64,000 bases of DNA from Enorma massiliensis phI. GTDB taxonomy: Bacteria; Actinomycetota; Coriobacteriia; Coriobacteriales; Coriobacteriaceae. Position 1 is the first letter of the stretch. Each line of letters starts with the position of its first letter. A program made the position numbers and the translations under genes. The stretch spans positions 396,446 through 460,445 of the forward strand of contig NZ_HE978575.1 of the NCBI RefSeq assembly GCF_000311845.1. The letters run 5' to 3'. Positions 23,330 through 32,344 of this stretch are shown piece by piece. The notes below the pieces were generated by a model. It was given only the letters and a program-made list of their open reading frames with translations, had not been told where the DNA came from and ran no database searches.

Positions 23330-23930
23330 AGAAAACTGTACGCTCACCGTCGCTTACTTCTGTTATGAAAAGCATAAAGGAGTGAAAAGAACTCGGAGTC
23401 GTACTGTCATTTATTGCTATGGGCATTACACATAACCGCGAACCGATAAACTGAAGTTGAGTTCAATTTGAGTTCAACTCGGGCACGTGAAATGCGGCTG
23501 ATTTCGGTTAACGGGGAGACGGTGGTGCACCACGTAGACGAGAGGCTATGGAAGTGCACGATTTGATTACCGAGCAGAAGTAAGTGGGTTATAAACAATC
23601 CACTGCAAAAACCTCGCTCACCGATGGCTGTGGGGGCGCAAGGCTGCCGAAGTGAGGTGCATTTGGACTGACGGTAGCAGCGTGCGCTTCTGTGGTCGCG
23701 GGAACCGCCATGGAAAAGGTTAAGCCAATGACCGAAGGTGGCGCGATGAGCGCCAAGGGCGATCTGTGATGGATGCTTGCGCCGGCCTCGTTGGGAAATC
23801 CGGCTTCGCCATGCGACAGTTTGAACACATGAGGCGAGTGATCGTTCGTCGCAAGGCCGACCGATAGGAACCGATCGAACTGTCTGCCGCTCTAGACTTC
23901 TTCGTCGGCGCATCCTATGTGCGTCCGTAT
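23330..23930. other. Gene-poor stretch after the caspase-TIR pair
   Basis: About 600 bases without a convincing gene. One 38-codon frame (about 23449-23565, containing MRLISVNGETVVHHVDERLW) looks mildly coding-like but has no ribosome site. The rest may be remnants of transferred DNA. Confidence 0.35.
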
Positions 23931-23969
23931 ATAATTACTCAAGATAATTACTACAGATAATTATTTTTT
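23931..23969 (+). promoter_or_regulatory. Three tandem 13-bp repeats upstream of marR
   Basis: ATAATTA starts at 23931, 23944 and 23957, exactly 13 bases apart; the first two units share ATAATTACT and end in AG. The array ends ~19 bases before the marR start and lies in a strikingly A/T-rich patch. It is probably the operator of the marR-MFS operon. Confidence 0.55.
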
Positions 23970-23987
23970 GAGACGGAAGGAACAGAA

Positions 23988-24515
23988 ATGAACGGGCGCT
24001 CATTCAAGATGCTGATGGATACGCTGCGGCGCGCGCGTCGCATCGACGGCATGATGCCGCAGCTGCCGCCTGACCTCACCAACGGGAGGACGCGCGTGCT
24101 CGACACGCTCTATGAGCTGGGCGGCTACGCCAAGGAAGATGCATCGAGGCGCCGCGCCGTGCGCGTGAGCGACATCGCGGACGATATGGGCACCACGTGT
24201 CCCGGCGTGACGCGCATGGTGTGCGACCTCGAGCGGGATGGTTACCTGCACAAGTCTGCCAGCCCCACGGACGGCCGCGAGGTGTTGGTTGAGCTGACCG
24301 AACACGGTCTCGCTACGCATCGCGTTTGGTACGAGGAGGTCTACGAGTACACCGCCCTGCTTCTTGGCGAGGCGGGCGTGACCGAACATGACATCGAGGT
24401 GACGGTTCGGACTGTCAAGCGGCTGCTTGAGGTTGTAGGGGAGGCCGACCTCACACGCTGGCAGAACGAGCGCTTGGGCCGTAAGGCCGCGGCGTGCGGA
24501 AGTGCGGAGGAGTAG
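23988..24515 (+). CDS. MarR-family transcriptional regulator
   Basis: A 175-residue MarR protein with a winged helix: VRVSDIADDMGTTCPGVTRM for the recognition part and LHKSASPTDGREVLVELTEH for the wing. The flanking helices (MLMDTLRRARRIDGM and the C-terminal TVRTVKRLLEVVG) form the dimer. MarR proteins repress nearby exporters and release on binding small aromatic ligands. It overlaps or abuts the MFS gene, and repeats upstream suggest autoregulation. GGAAGGAA precedes the ATG. Confidence 0.88.
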   Translation: MNGRSFKMLMDTLRRARRIDGMMPQLPPDLTNGRTRVLDTLYELGGYAKEDASRRRAVRVSDIADDMGTTCPGVTRMVCDLERDGYLHKSASPTDGREVLVELTEHGLATHRVWYEEVYEYTALLLGEAGVTEHDIEVTVRTVKRLLEVVGEADLTRWQNERLGRKAAACGSAEE

Positions 24516-24517
24516 GA

Positions 24518-25927
24518 GTGGATGATAGCCGGAAGCTGCCGCGGCGCGTCGTCGCGTCCGTGATTGCGGCGGGCATCATGTCCTTTTCGGGCGTGGTGGT
24601 CGAGAGCTCTATGAACGTGACCTTTCCGTCTCTCATGCGGGAGTTCGGCATCGATACCGCGACGGTTCAGTGGATTACCACGGGCTATCTGCTCGTGCTG
24701 TCGGTCATCATCCCCATGTCTTCGTATCTGCGTCGGCGCTTTACCATGCGCGCGCTATTCGTGGCGGGAGCCTCCTGCTTTCTGGCGGGAACGCTGACGG
24801 CGGCGCTGGCTCCCGCCTTTCCGGTGCTGCTCGCCGGACGCTTGGTGCAGGGCGTGGGCACGGGCGTAGCGCTGCCCCTCATGTTCAACATCATCTTGGA
24901 GCAGGTGCCGCGCAAGAACATGGGGCTTATGATCGGTATCGCCAACTTCATCACCTCGACGGCGCCCGCCATCGGCCCGTCGCTCGGCGGCTTTCTCGTG
25001 AGCGTCCTAAGCTGGCGCGCGGTGTTCTGGGTGCTCGTGCCGCTGGTGGCTGCGTCGTTTGCCCTGGGCGCCGCCTGCATTCGGCAGTCGACGACGTCGG
25101 GGCGCCCGTCGCTCGACGTCTGCGGCCTCATCATGCTCGCTGTCGGGTTTGCCAGCTTCATCTTTGCCGCGAACAGCGCCTCGTCAGCCGGATGGGCGAG
25201 CCCGTCTGTGCTCGGCCTGTTCGTCGTGGCAGCTGCCGCGATCGCGCTGTTCTGCCGGCACTCCCTTGCCACGCCGGGTGCCCTGCTCAATGTGCGCGTG
25301 CTGCGCGACCCGGTGTTTGCCCTTTCGGTCGCGGGTATCCTCCTCGTGCAGTTCTGCACACTGGGGCTTGCGTTCCTCATCCCCAACTACGCGCAGCTGT
25401 CGCTTGGCATCGATGCGTTTACCGCGGGCTGCCTGCTGGTGCCCGGATGCATCGCGGGCGCCCTTCAGGCGCCGCTTTCGGGCATCGTCTACGATCGCTT
25501 TGGCGCAGGGCTTTCGATTATCGGCGGGTGCGTGGTCACGCTCGCGTCCACAATCCTGTTCTTCGCGTTCGCGCCCACGCTTACCGGGCCGCTCATCGTT
25601 CTCTTCTTCGTGCTCTACTCGTTGGGAAAGGGGGCGAACCTGCCGGGTAACATGACAAACGGCCTGGCGCACCTGCCCATCGAGCATAACCCGGATGGAA
25701 ACGCGATCGTCAACACGGTGCAGCAGCTGGCGGGCGCGATCGGCACGGTGTTCGTCTCCACGATCGTCGCCAGCGCGCAGGCGATTGATCCTGCGCACAT
25801 GGCCAACGCGACGGCCGCGGGCACCCAGCAGGCGTTTCTGCTGGTGGTCGTCTTTGCGGCGGCGGAAGCCGTCTGTGCGGCACTAATCTTCGGCGCTTTC
25901 AAGAATCGTACGCGTTCCGTGCGATAG
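24518..25927 (+). CDS. MFS drug exporter, DHA2 (EmrB/QacA-like)
   Basis: A ~469-residue transporter with about 14 membrane segments. The A-motif-like loop (SSYLRRRFTMRALFVAGASC), the motif C-like stretch TAPAIGPSLGGFLVSV and LAGRLVQGVGTGVALPLMFN place it in the DHA2 drug:H+ antiporters. The likely start is the GTG at 24518 directly after GGAGGAGTAGGA, two bases after the marR stop. It probably exports a toxic compound sensed by the MarR protein; the substrate is unknown. Confidence 0.88.
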   Translation: MDDSRKLPRRVVASVIAAGIMSFSGVVVESSMNVTFPSLMREFGIDTATVQWITTGYLLVLSVIIPMSSYLRRRFTMRALFVAGASCFLAGTLTAALAPAFPVLLAGRLVQGVGTGVALPLMFNIILEQVPRKNMGLMIGIANFITSTAPAIGPSLGGFLVSVLSWRAVFWVLVPLVAASFALGAACIRQSTTSGRPSLDVCGLIMLAVGFASFIFAANSASSAGWASPSVLGLFVVAAAAIALFCRHSLATPGALLNVRVLRDPVFALSVAGILLVQFCTLGLAFLIPNYAQLSLGIDAFTAGCLLVPGCIAGALQAPLSGIVYDRFGAGLSIIGGCVVTLASTILFFAFAPTLTGPLIVLFFVLYSLGKGANLPGNMTNGLAHLPIEHNPDGNAIVNTVQQLAGAIGTVFVSTIVASAQAIDPAHMANATAAGTQQAFLLVVVFAAAEAVCAALIFGAFKNRTRSVR

Positions 25928-25975
25928 GCCGGCTTGCCGCCGGACCCTGGGCCCTCCAAAGCGCCGAGAAGAGCG

Positions 25976-25999
25976 CGGCGGGCGGGAGCGCGCCCGCCG
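25976..25999. terminator. G/C-rich hairpin between convergent genes
   Basis: CGGCGGGCG (25976-25984) and CGCCCGCCG (25991-25999) form a perfect 9-bp stem with a 6-base loop between the convergent MFS and XRE genes. There is no T-tract, so termination is likely but not certain. Confidence 0.45.
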
Positions 26000-26024
26000 T
26001 CGTCATGCGTGCCCCTCGACCCGG

Positions 26025-26411
26025 CTACCCTGCGAAGAGGCTGCCCTGAGACACCCCATAGATCACGACCAGGGCGAAGAGCGCCAGGACGACACCCCCG
26101 ACGACGAGGAAAGCCCGCCAGGCCCGAAGCACCGCCTCCTTGCCCCGCTCCACGTCCGCGTAGATTGAGGAGATCTGCTTGTCGGACTCGTTGAGGGCGC
26201 GCACATCGCCCACGTCGATTCCCCGCACGAGCTCGTCCAGGCCGATCCCGTAGTAGTCCGATAGCAGGACGAGCCGCTGGAAGTCGGGGTACGACTGCCC
26301 GAGCTCCCATTTCGACACTGTCTGCCTCGAGACGCCGAGTTCGTACCCTAGCTGCTCCTGCGAGAGGCCCCGTTTCCTCCTGAGGTCGATGAGTCGGTCG
26401 TTGAAGTTCAT
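26025..26411 (-). CDS. XRE-family regulator with C-terminal membrane span
   Basis: A 128-residue protein: an N-terminal HTH_3 domain (LIDLRRKRGLSQEQLGYELG, VSRQTVSKWELGQSYPDFQR), an acidic linker and one C-terminal membrane helix (AFLVVGGVVLALFALVVIYG). Membrane-tethered XRE regulators of this build are common in Gram-positive gut bacteria, often without known ligand. AAGGAA supports the ATG at 26411, not the longer frame upstream. It is convergent with the MFS gene. Confidence 0.85.
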   Translation of the reverse strand: MNFNDRLIDLRRKRGLSQEQLGYELGVSRQTVSKWELGQSYPDFQRLVLLSDYYGIGLDELVRGIDVGDVRALNESDKQISSIYADVERGKEAVLRAWRAFLVVGGVVLALFALVVIYGVSQGSLFAG

Positions 26412-26559
26412 GGCCGTTCCTTTCGGTCGGTTTACGCGGTCCGCGCCGCTTGGGCGCGAGACCATGGAACTGCGTGAGCGGCGCAGGAGCAACCAACAAC
26501 GGTTGGCAATTCGTCAATCTAGCGCGGCATCGGGCCCGGTTACAGCTCTGTAGTCGCCG

Positions 26560-26575
26560 TGAATCTGAATCTACC
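26560..26575. repeat. Orphan IS3-type terminal repeat
   Basis: TGAATCTGAATCTACC matches the first 16 bases of the IS end at 13931. No IS genes accompany it, so it is likely the scar of a lost or decayed copy. Confidence 0.4.
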
Positions 26576-26627
26576 TGCACGGTTGCTGCTGGCGAACGTC
26601 AGCGCCTCACATTTTGGAGAGACGTAC

Positions 26628-27107
26628 ATGGACCACGATTTCTACGAGTGGGCGTCCGATGCTCCGCTGCGTGCGCCCGACGGGTTTTCAGAGGCGGCGA
26701 CTGCGGCGGGGGTTGCCGCCTCGGCTGCGGAGCGTAACGAGATGCTGGCTTATGCGCTCCAGACCTTCAGCCGCGGCCACGCGCAGCTGCTCGGGCGTAT
26801 TCTCTCTGGATACGAAAAAGCGAAGAAGCTGCAAATCCGCGGGATGATCGGCTATGCGGCGGCTGCAGTGCTGGCCCTGGTAATCCTTCTGGCACTTCCG
26901 CTCTCCATGGATATGGAGCTCAGGGTTCTTGTGTGGCTCTCGTTTGCCGGGCTGCTCTTCATCCCGTTCATTCCCCTGTGGATTCTGCTCTGCAATCACA
27001 TTCTCGCGCCCGATTGGAATGCCTATGCGACGTGGTACCGCCGTCGGGACCGTAAGGAGCTCGGTTTCGAGGATCTCTATCGCGCCATGGGTATGATGCG
27101 CCCGTAA
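26628..27107 (+). CDS. Hypothetical two-span membrane protein
   Basis: A 159-residue protein of unknown function. The N-terminal ~60 residues are soluble and acidic, then two membrane spans follow (GMIGYAAAAVLALVILLALP and VWLSFAGLLFIPFIPLWILL) and a basic tail with WYRRRDRKELGFEDLYRAM. The ATG at 26628 follows GGAGAG; the frame is open further upstream into the IS-like repeat but without a ribosome site. It is followed by a strong hairpin terminator. Confidence 0.65.
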   Translation: MDHDFYEWASDAPLRAPDGFSEAATAAGVAASAAERNEMLAYALQTFSRGHAQLLGRILSGYEKAKKLQIRGMIGYAAAAVLALVILLALPLSMDMELRVLVWLSFAGLLFIPFIPLWILLCNHILAPDWNAYATWYRRRDRKELGFEDLYRAMGMMRP

Positions 27108-27228
27108 GGGCAGGGAGAAAAGAAGCCGCGCTGGCACTCATCCGCTACGAAAGCGAGAACGCTGAAGACAGCTCCCGCTTTCCGGTCGCAGCAATATCCG
27201 CCTGATGTTCTCTGGCAATGGAGTATTT

Positions 27229-27266
27229 CGGCCCTGTTTTCTCCAAGTAACGCGAAAACAGGGCCG
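27229..27266. terminator. Terminator hairpin
   Basis: CGGCCCTGTTTTC (27229-27241) and GAAAACAGGGCCG (27254-27266) form a perfect 13-bp stem with a 12-base loop, between the convergent membrane-protein and oleate hydratase genes. Confidence 0.75.
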
Positions 27267-27305
27267 TGATCATTGAAGAGGCGGGGGAAATCGGAAGCGT
27301 AGGCT

Positions 27306-27333
27306 GGCGCGCGGCAAGCTCTCGCCGCGCGCC
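27306..27333. terminator. Second hairpin just after the oleate hydratase stop
   Basis: GGCGCGCGGC (27306-27315) and GCCGCGCGCC (27324-27333) form a perfect 10-bp stem. There is no T-tract; it may stabilise the mRNA end or help termination. Confidence 0.45.
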
Positions 27334-27346
27334 GTGCCCATCCCCG

Positions 27347-29242
27347 TTAGATCGCCTCGAACTCCTTCAACACCTTCTCGATGTCCGTTCCCCTGACCTT
27401 CTTGAGCGCTTCCTTGAGCGCGAATCGCTCGACCAAACCGAGCTTCATGTCGGTGATCGGCTTGCCATCGCGCAGTTTCACACTTGCCATGAGCAGGTCG
27501 CGCACGTCAAAGACGCTTCCCCATACCTCGGGCACGCCGCGGTCAACATCGCAGAGTGTGTAGACGGCCTCCATGCCCGTGCGCATGGAGTACTCCGTGG
27601 TGAAGATGGTGTCGCGCGGTGTCTCGGCAAACTGGCCGATGAAGGCGAAGTTGACCGCACCGTCGGGCACCACGTCGGGGCGGTCGCCTGCGGCGCGCGG
27701 CATGAAGAACGCCGTGATGTAGGGCATCATGACGGGCACCGTGTTGGCATGGTTGGCGGCGAGCTCGGCGATGCGCGCCTCCGGAACGCCCATGTGATAG
27801 AGCCACTCCTGACAGATCTCCTCGCCGGTGCAGTCGCACATGGGCTTTTTCACGTAGTTGCCGGGCTCGTTGGGGAAGAGGCCGTACACCCACACGCACA
27901 GCTCGTTCTTGGGCTGGTCGCGGAACTGCTGCTGGCGGTTGAGCGTCCAGCTCAGGAGCCAGTTTGAGTCGGTGCAGGTTACGATGCCGCCGGTGACCAC
28001 ATGGCCGGTGAAGGGGTCGCGCTTGCAGATCGACTGGATGTAGGGCGGGATCTCGCCGTCGAGGGTCGTCACCGTAGCGCTCATCCACTTGGTCTTCTCG
28101 GGGTCGCCGCAGAAGGTGTCGGGATGACCGAAGCTGGGGTCCTGTTCCGCGATGCGGCGCCACATATCCCAGCCGCCGCCAGGGGCAAGCTCGGGCTTCC
28201 ATGCAGCGGGTTTGTCCTGCGCGCCCATGGTGGAGTTTTCGACGCAGCCGCCGTTGGTGATGAAGACGAGGTCGTTTTCGGTGAGGTCGATGACCGTGGT
28301 CGCGCCGGGTTCGGCTTCGCCGCTCGTTGCCGCCTGGCTCAGCACGATGCGCGTCGCCACCTTCTTCGCGGGCGAGCTGTAGGGGTTGCGCGGGAAGGCT
28401 GCCTGCTGGATGCGCTGGATGGTGTCCTGGCCGGTGCCAGTGTGCGGGCGCACCGGGCCCGCGCCGCCTCCGATGGAGAACCTTATGTCCTCGACCTTCG
28501 TGTTGAAGTGGAACTGCACGCCTGCTGCCTTAAGGTATTCGATGAGGGGCAAGATCATCGACTCGTACTGGTTGTACCTGGTGAAGCGCAGGGCCGAGAA
28601 GTCCGGCAGCCCGGCGATATGGTGGATGTAGCGCTTGATATAGAGCTTCATCTCGAGCGCGGAGTGCCAGTTCTCGAACGCGAACATGGTGCGCCAGTAC
28701 ATCCAGAAGTTGGAGGAGAGCACCTCGTCGTCAAAGAAGTCGGTGATGGGACGGTCGTAGAGCTTCTCGTCGGGTGTGAAGAAGAGCTCCATGATCTCCA
28801 TAGCCGCCTTGTCCGAGAGGCCGAAGTTCCCGGCGCATCCCGCGTCTTGCCCGCGGTTCTTCGTTGCGCGGCAGAGCGAGTAGTTGGGGTCTTCCTTGTT
28901 GAGCCAGTAATACTCGTCCAAAACGGAAACGCCGGGGGTCTCGATGGAAGGGATGGAGCGGAAGAGGTCCCACATCACCTCGAAGTGGTTGTCCATCTCG
29001 CGACCTCCGCGCATGACGTAGCCAAGGCCGGGAATGTCGAGGCCGTCACATGCGCCGCCGGGCACGCTGTCTTTTTCGAAGATGTGAATGTTCTTGCCTG
29101 GCATCTGGGCGTCGCGAACGAGGTAGCACGCCGCGGAGAGCGCCGCGAGGCCCGTGCCCACGATGTAGGCGCTCTTGTGATCGATGCCCGCGGGTTTCTT
29201 GGGGCGAGCAAATGCTTCGTAGTTGCCGCTTGAATAGTACAT
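27347..29242 (-). CDS. ohyA: Oleate hydratase, FAD-dependent
   Basis: A 631-residue member of the myosin-cross-reactive-antigen family, i.e. oleate hydratase. The dinucleotide fold is AYIVGTGLAALSAACYLVRD with IHIFEKDSVPGGACDG following; RYNQYESMILPLIEYLKAAG and the C-terminal FIGQFAETPRDTIFTTEYS are conserved. It adds water to the cis-9 bond of oleic or linoleic acid to give 10-hydroxy fatty acids, a detoxification of host and dietary lipids at the membrane face. The full length matches the family. A TetR gene lies just upstream on the same strand, a likely fatty-acid-responsive controller. Confidence 0.93.
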   Translation of the reverse strand: MYYSSGNYEAFARPKKPAGIDHKSAYIVGTGLAALSAACYLVRDAQMPGKNIHIFEKDSVPGGACDGLDIPGLGYVMRGGREMDNHFEVMWDLFRSIPSIETPGVSVLDEYYWLNKEDPNYSLCRATKNRGQDAGCAGNFGLSDKAAMEIMELFFTPDEKLYDRPITDFFDDEVLSSNFWMYWRTMFAFENWHSALEMKLYIKRYIHHIAGLPDFSALRFTRYNQYESMILPLIEYLKAAGVQFHFNTKVEDIRFSIGGGAGPVRPHTGTGQDTIQRIQQAAFPRNPYSSPAKKVATRIVLSQAATSGEAEPGATTVIDLTENDLVFITNGGCVENSTMGAQDKPAAWKPELAPGGGWDMWRRIAEQDPSFGHPDTFCGDPEKTKWMSATVTTLDGEIPPYIQSICKRDPFTGHVVTGGIVTCTDSNWLLSWTLNRQQQFRDQPKNELCVWVYGLFPNEPGNYVKKPMCDCTGEEICQEWLYHMGVPEARIAELAANHANTVPVMMPYITAFFMPRAAGDRPDVVPDGAVNFAFIGQFAETPRDTIFTTEYSMRTGMEAVYTLCDVDRGVPEVWGSVFDVRDLLMASVKLRDGKPITDMKLGLVERFALKEALKKVRGTDIEKVLKEFEAI

Positions 29243-29340
29243 GGCAGCACCTTTCTAACGTGCGCATCGGGCGTGTCCCGTGCGTCTCATTCCATGGTGG
29301 AGCTGCGATGGGCGGCGCACCATAGACAGTGCCGTGCCTC

Positions 29341-29375
29341 TGTACGGTTTCTTATCAATACGGCCGGATTGTACA
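29341..29375 (-). promoter_or_regulatory. Near-palindromic site upstream of ohyA
   Basis: The sequence has an imperfect palindrome (CAATACGGCCGGATTG, 29356-29371) inside outer TGTAC/GTACA arms at 29341-29345 and 29371-29375. On the minus strand it lies ~100 bases before the ohyA start. It is a candidate operator for the TetR protein encoded upstream. Confidence 0.4.
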
Positions 29376-29415
29376 GATGGGCGAGAAAGGCGGGCGAGGT
29401 GCCCGTATCGCGTTC

Positions 29416-30030
29416 CTACGGAGCGGCAGACCCTTCCGGAACGCTCCCCTCGCTTCCGGCGACGTAGCCGCCGGGGATCTCGAGCCGGTCAAGCGCGGTT
29501 TCGATGGCGCCGTCTGCGATGGTAGCCACGCGCTGCACCAGCTGCTGCGGGTCGTCGCGCATGTCTCGGGCGATCCAGTCCAGAACCGTCCCGATGAGCG
29601 CATGGGCGAAGAAGCGCGCGATGAAGTCCCTGTCCTGCTCGCGCACATGCCTTCGTGCTGCATGCTCGTCGACCACGCTTTTCACCAGGTCGCTCACCAC
29701 AGGGACGAGAAACCGTTCAACCTGTTCGCGGCTCATGTCGTGATAAATGCTCGCGATGAAGGGCTTGTTCTTGCGCAGGGCGAGAAACGTGTCAAGAAGG
29801 CCGGTCTGCCAGGTGCCCGCGGTCTTGTTGCCGGCGATGGCTCGTGCGGCGTCCTCTTCGCACGCCCATTCGACCAGGTCGTAGATGTCCTGGAAATGGT
29901 AGTAGAACGTCATGCGGCTGATGCCGCAGTCGCTCGTGATGTCTGCGATGGTGATCTTGTTCAGGGGCTTCGTAAGCAAAAGGCGCTTGAGCGACTCCTC
30001 GAGCGCGCGTTTAGTGAGCTGACTTGGCAT
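29416..30030 (-). CDS. TetR-family transcriptional regulator
   Basis: A 204-residue TetR regulator with the N-terminal helix-turn-helix KITIADITSDCGISRMTFYY followed by HFQDIYDLVEWACEED. The all-helical ligand domain covers the rest. The frame is open upstream, but the ATG at 30030 follows GGGAGGG and begins MPSQLTKRALEES, as in close relatives. It is upstream of ohyA with the same orientation, ~170 bases apart, so it probably senses fatty acids and controls ohyA. Confidence 0.85.
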   Translation of the reverse strand: MPSQLTKRALEESLKRLLLTKPLNKITIADITSDCGISRMTFYYHFQDIYDLVEWACEEDAARAIAGNKTAGTWQTGLLDTFLALRKNKPFIASIYHDMSREQVERFLVPVVSDLVKSVVDEHAARRHVREQDRDFIARFFAHALIGTVLDWIARDMRDDPQQLVQRVATIADGAIETALDRLEIPGGYVAGSEGSVPEGSAAP

Positions 30031-30408
30031 GTGCCCTCCCGGTGGTCGTTTCTCTCCGTATACCCGTGCGCGTGAGGGGAATTTGCGGACAACGGTGGTG
30101 GCACAAACAGAGCTGGCCATATCGGATGGCGGACACGCTGGTTTGGGCAGGAATCCTAGAATCTAGAAGAGACTCGTTTGAAATTGCTCCCCACGTACTG
30201 CGCGGGAGAAAAATGGGAATATGGCGTCGGCGTACAGTTACTGTTGGTTTGATGCGGGCGCGGAACGGCTCTCTTCGGGTGCGGATGTCTGCCACGCGTA
30301 GACCGACCGTGCGCTCAACTTCGCTCGCGTCTTAAGTTTCACGAGTCTGCGCTGGTGCGCGTCACGCACGAACGCTGCGGCGCTGCTGCCGAGGAGCGCC
30401 CTCCCAAC
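30031..30408. other. Intergenic region, no gene seen
   Basis: About 380 bases upstream of tetR and downstream of the ATPase gene. No ORF with a credible start or domain was found. Likely holds the tetR promoter; nothing else stands out. Confidence 0.5.
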
Positions 30409-31641
30409 TTATTTCAGCAGCCAATCAACGAGGCTGCGCTGCTCAATGCCGTTATGGTCCGTCGCGCCGATGCGGTCCAGGGTGAGCAGCGTCTTGGGGT
30501 AGGCGTCCCCCAGCAGCTCGAACGGACGCAGCTCGCGACGCAGCGTCGCCTCGTCCAGTACGGACAGCGCGACCTGATAGTAATGCGGCTTGCCCTCTCG
30601 CTCGGCAACGAAGTCGACCTCCAGATCTCCCACGCGCCCTACGCGCACCGAGTGATAGCGCCGCAGCAGCTCTAGATACACGACGTTTTCCACGCGATGC
30701 CCGAGGTCGCTGCCGTCGCGTCCGAGCAGCAGGTGTCTGAAGCCAAGGTCGCCGAGGTAGTACTTTCCCCCCTGCTGCAGCAGGCGCCGACCCTTGGCGT
30801 CATAGGGGTCGGCCTTGAAGATGAGGTAGCACTCCATGAGCGCGTTGAGGTACTCGCTGACGGTGGTCGGGGAGACTTTTGAGCCGTTGGCCGTCAGCGT
30901 GTCCGCGACCGTTTTGAGCGAGAAGCGATTTCCAACGTTATCGGCGAGAAAGGCGAGAAGCGCGCGCAAGACCGGCATGCTGATGCGGGGGTGCCGCGTC
31001 GCCACGTCTTTGACGAGGACGGTGTTGAGCACACCGTCAAGGTACTCGGACACGTCCTCGGCGGGCAGTAGGGAGGCGTACGGCATGCCCCCCAGCGAGA
31101 GATAGCGGTTGAGCAGCTCGGTATCGTCCGCGTCGTCCGTAAAGGCGGCGCGGGCACCACGATACTCCGCGAACGAGAGCGGCAGGAGTCGGAACTCAAC
31201 ATAACGGCCGGTAAGCAGCGTGGCAAGCTCGCTCGAGAGCAGATCGGAGTTCGAGCCGGTGACGTAGACGTCGCAGTCTTCGCGCGCATACAGCGCGTCG
31301 ACTGCTCGCTCAAAGCCCTTGACGCGCTGGGGCTCGTCGATAAACACGTAGCAGCTCGGGGAGCTGATGCGGGCGACGACGTAATCGTAGAGTTCTTGCG
31401 GCGTGGTGGGGGCGGCAAAGCCCAGGCGCTCAAGATCGATCGAGACGATTGACCTCTCGTTCACGCCGGATTCGACAAGGACTCGCTGGGCCAGTTTGAG
31501 CGCGGTCGACTTACCGCAACGCCTCAGGCCGGTCACCACTTTGATGACGTCACGGTCCTTCCAGCGGAGAAGCCAATCAGTTGCCTGAGGGCGCGGGACG
31601 ATGACCGGCTGGTTTGTCATGAGCGAGTCCAATCTGTCCAC
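30409..31641 (-). CDS. AAA ATPase with DUF4143 domain
   Basis: A 410-residue protein of the AAA_14/DUF4143 group. The Walker A is VVTGLRRCGKSTALKL, Walker B lies in CYVFIDEPQRV, and VYVTGSNSDLLSSELATLLT is the sensor 1 region. The C-terminal DUF4143 domain (about 190-400) has a nuclease-like ending (VDFVAEREGKPHYYQVALSV). The family is widespread, often in multiple copies, and its role is unknown; relation to toxin-antitoxin or defence genes has been suggested. An ATG seven codons later (MTNQPV) is an alternative start. Confidence 0.85.
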   Translation of the reverse strand: MDRLDSLMTNQPVIVPRPQATDWLLRWKDRDVIKVVTGLRRCGKSTALKLAQRVLVESGVNERSIVSIDLERLGFAAPTTPQELYDYVVARISSPSCYVFIDEPQRVKGFERAVDALYAREDCDVYVTGSNSDLLSSELATLLTGRYVEFRLLPLSFAEYRGARAAFTDDADDTELLNRYLSLGGMPYASLLPAEDVSEYLDGVLNTVLVKDVATRHPRISMPVLRALLAFLADNVGNRFSLKTVADTLTANGSKVSPTTVSEYLNALMECYLIFKADPYDAKGRRLLQQGGKYYLGDLGFRHLLLGRDGSDLGHRVENVVYLELLRRYHSVRVGRVGDLEVDFVAEREGKPHYYQVALSVLDEATLRRELRPFELLGDAYPKTLLTLDRIGATDHNGIEQRSLVDWLLK

Positions 31642-31643
31642 CC

Positions 31644-31732
31644 AAATGGATAAACCAAGGAAATATCTTAATTCTATCCATTTATCTAGATGAATATCGG
31701 TGAATTGGTAAATCTATCCAACAAACTGGATA
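31644..31732. promoter_or_regulatory. TATCCA/TGGATA inverted sites upstream of the ATPase
   Basis: AAATGGATA (31644-31652) faces TATCCATTT (31675-31683), and TATCCA (31715) faces TGGATA (31727-31732). The paired sites sit in an A/T-rich stretch just before the gene, suggesting a regulator binding them. Confidence 0.45.
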
Positions 31733-31741
31733 AATTGAGGT

Positions 31742-32344
31742 ATGGAATCAGCTTTGCGGTGCATCACACATCACCTGTGTGTTACGGCCGCGAAAGAATT
31801 CGTTCCTCATATGGCCGAAGATCTGCCCGGTCGCCCCGTTGTCCAGGCAGTCCCTTTCTCGACATGCTCTGGGTGAACCCATTCTCAGTGAGCGTCCTGA
31901 CGTACGCCGCATGCTGGTGCTGCCAGCCCATGTCATCGACCGCATGGGCTGCGTCCCCGCGCGCTACGCCCGCGTGGCAGCCGCCTACGAGGCCATGCGC
32001 ATCGACTACGCGTGTTTTCGGGCACTTACCTGACGACCAAAGGAGCTCCGGCGTGTGCTGGGCAGGCGCTTGTGCGCTGCCGAACGTCTCGGCGGCGCCC
32101 TTTACGCTATTCGCCATGGCCAACGGGCTTGTCTTTGCAGGGGCTCGGATCGCTTGGAACGGGGGGGCAACGGGCATGTCCGGCCTTCCGTCCGACGAGG
32201 ATGGCTTAGCTGGGATTGGAGCGGGGCTGCCGTGGGCCATTTGCGGACGCGCGTTCACATCCCCGAAACACGGGGCATGTACATTAAACTCTCAGGCCGC
32301 GCTGTCCGCGCGCGGCCGCCAAGAGGCCTATCGAGGGGAAATCC
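31742..32344. other. ~600-bp leader region, no supported gene
   Basis: Open frames exist, and one (31900-32033, ending AAYEAMRIDYACFRALT) is mildly coding-like, but none has a recognisable domain. Just before the symporter, GGCCGCGC (32295-32302) and GCGCGGCC (32310-32317) form a hairpin preceded by ACTCTCAGG. Sodium:alanine symporter genes often have glycine riboswitches, but the rest of the consensus is not visible. Confidence 0.35.

Noticed and set aside
23407-23913. A 168-codon minus-strand frame
   Set aside because: Arg/Ser/Cys-rich, no ribosome site and no domain; likely chance opening in non-coding DNA.
28001-29233. A 410-codon open frame on the plus strand opposite ohyA
   Set aside because: Shadow of the oleate hydratase gene with no ribosome site and no domain; ohyA is the conserved gene here.
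32100-32344. A glycine riboswitch before the symporter
   Set aside because: Only a CTCTCAGG fragment matches; the remaining conserved core could not be found.
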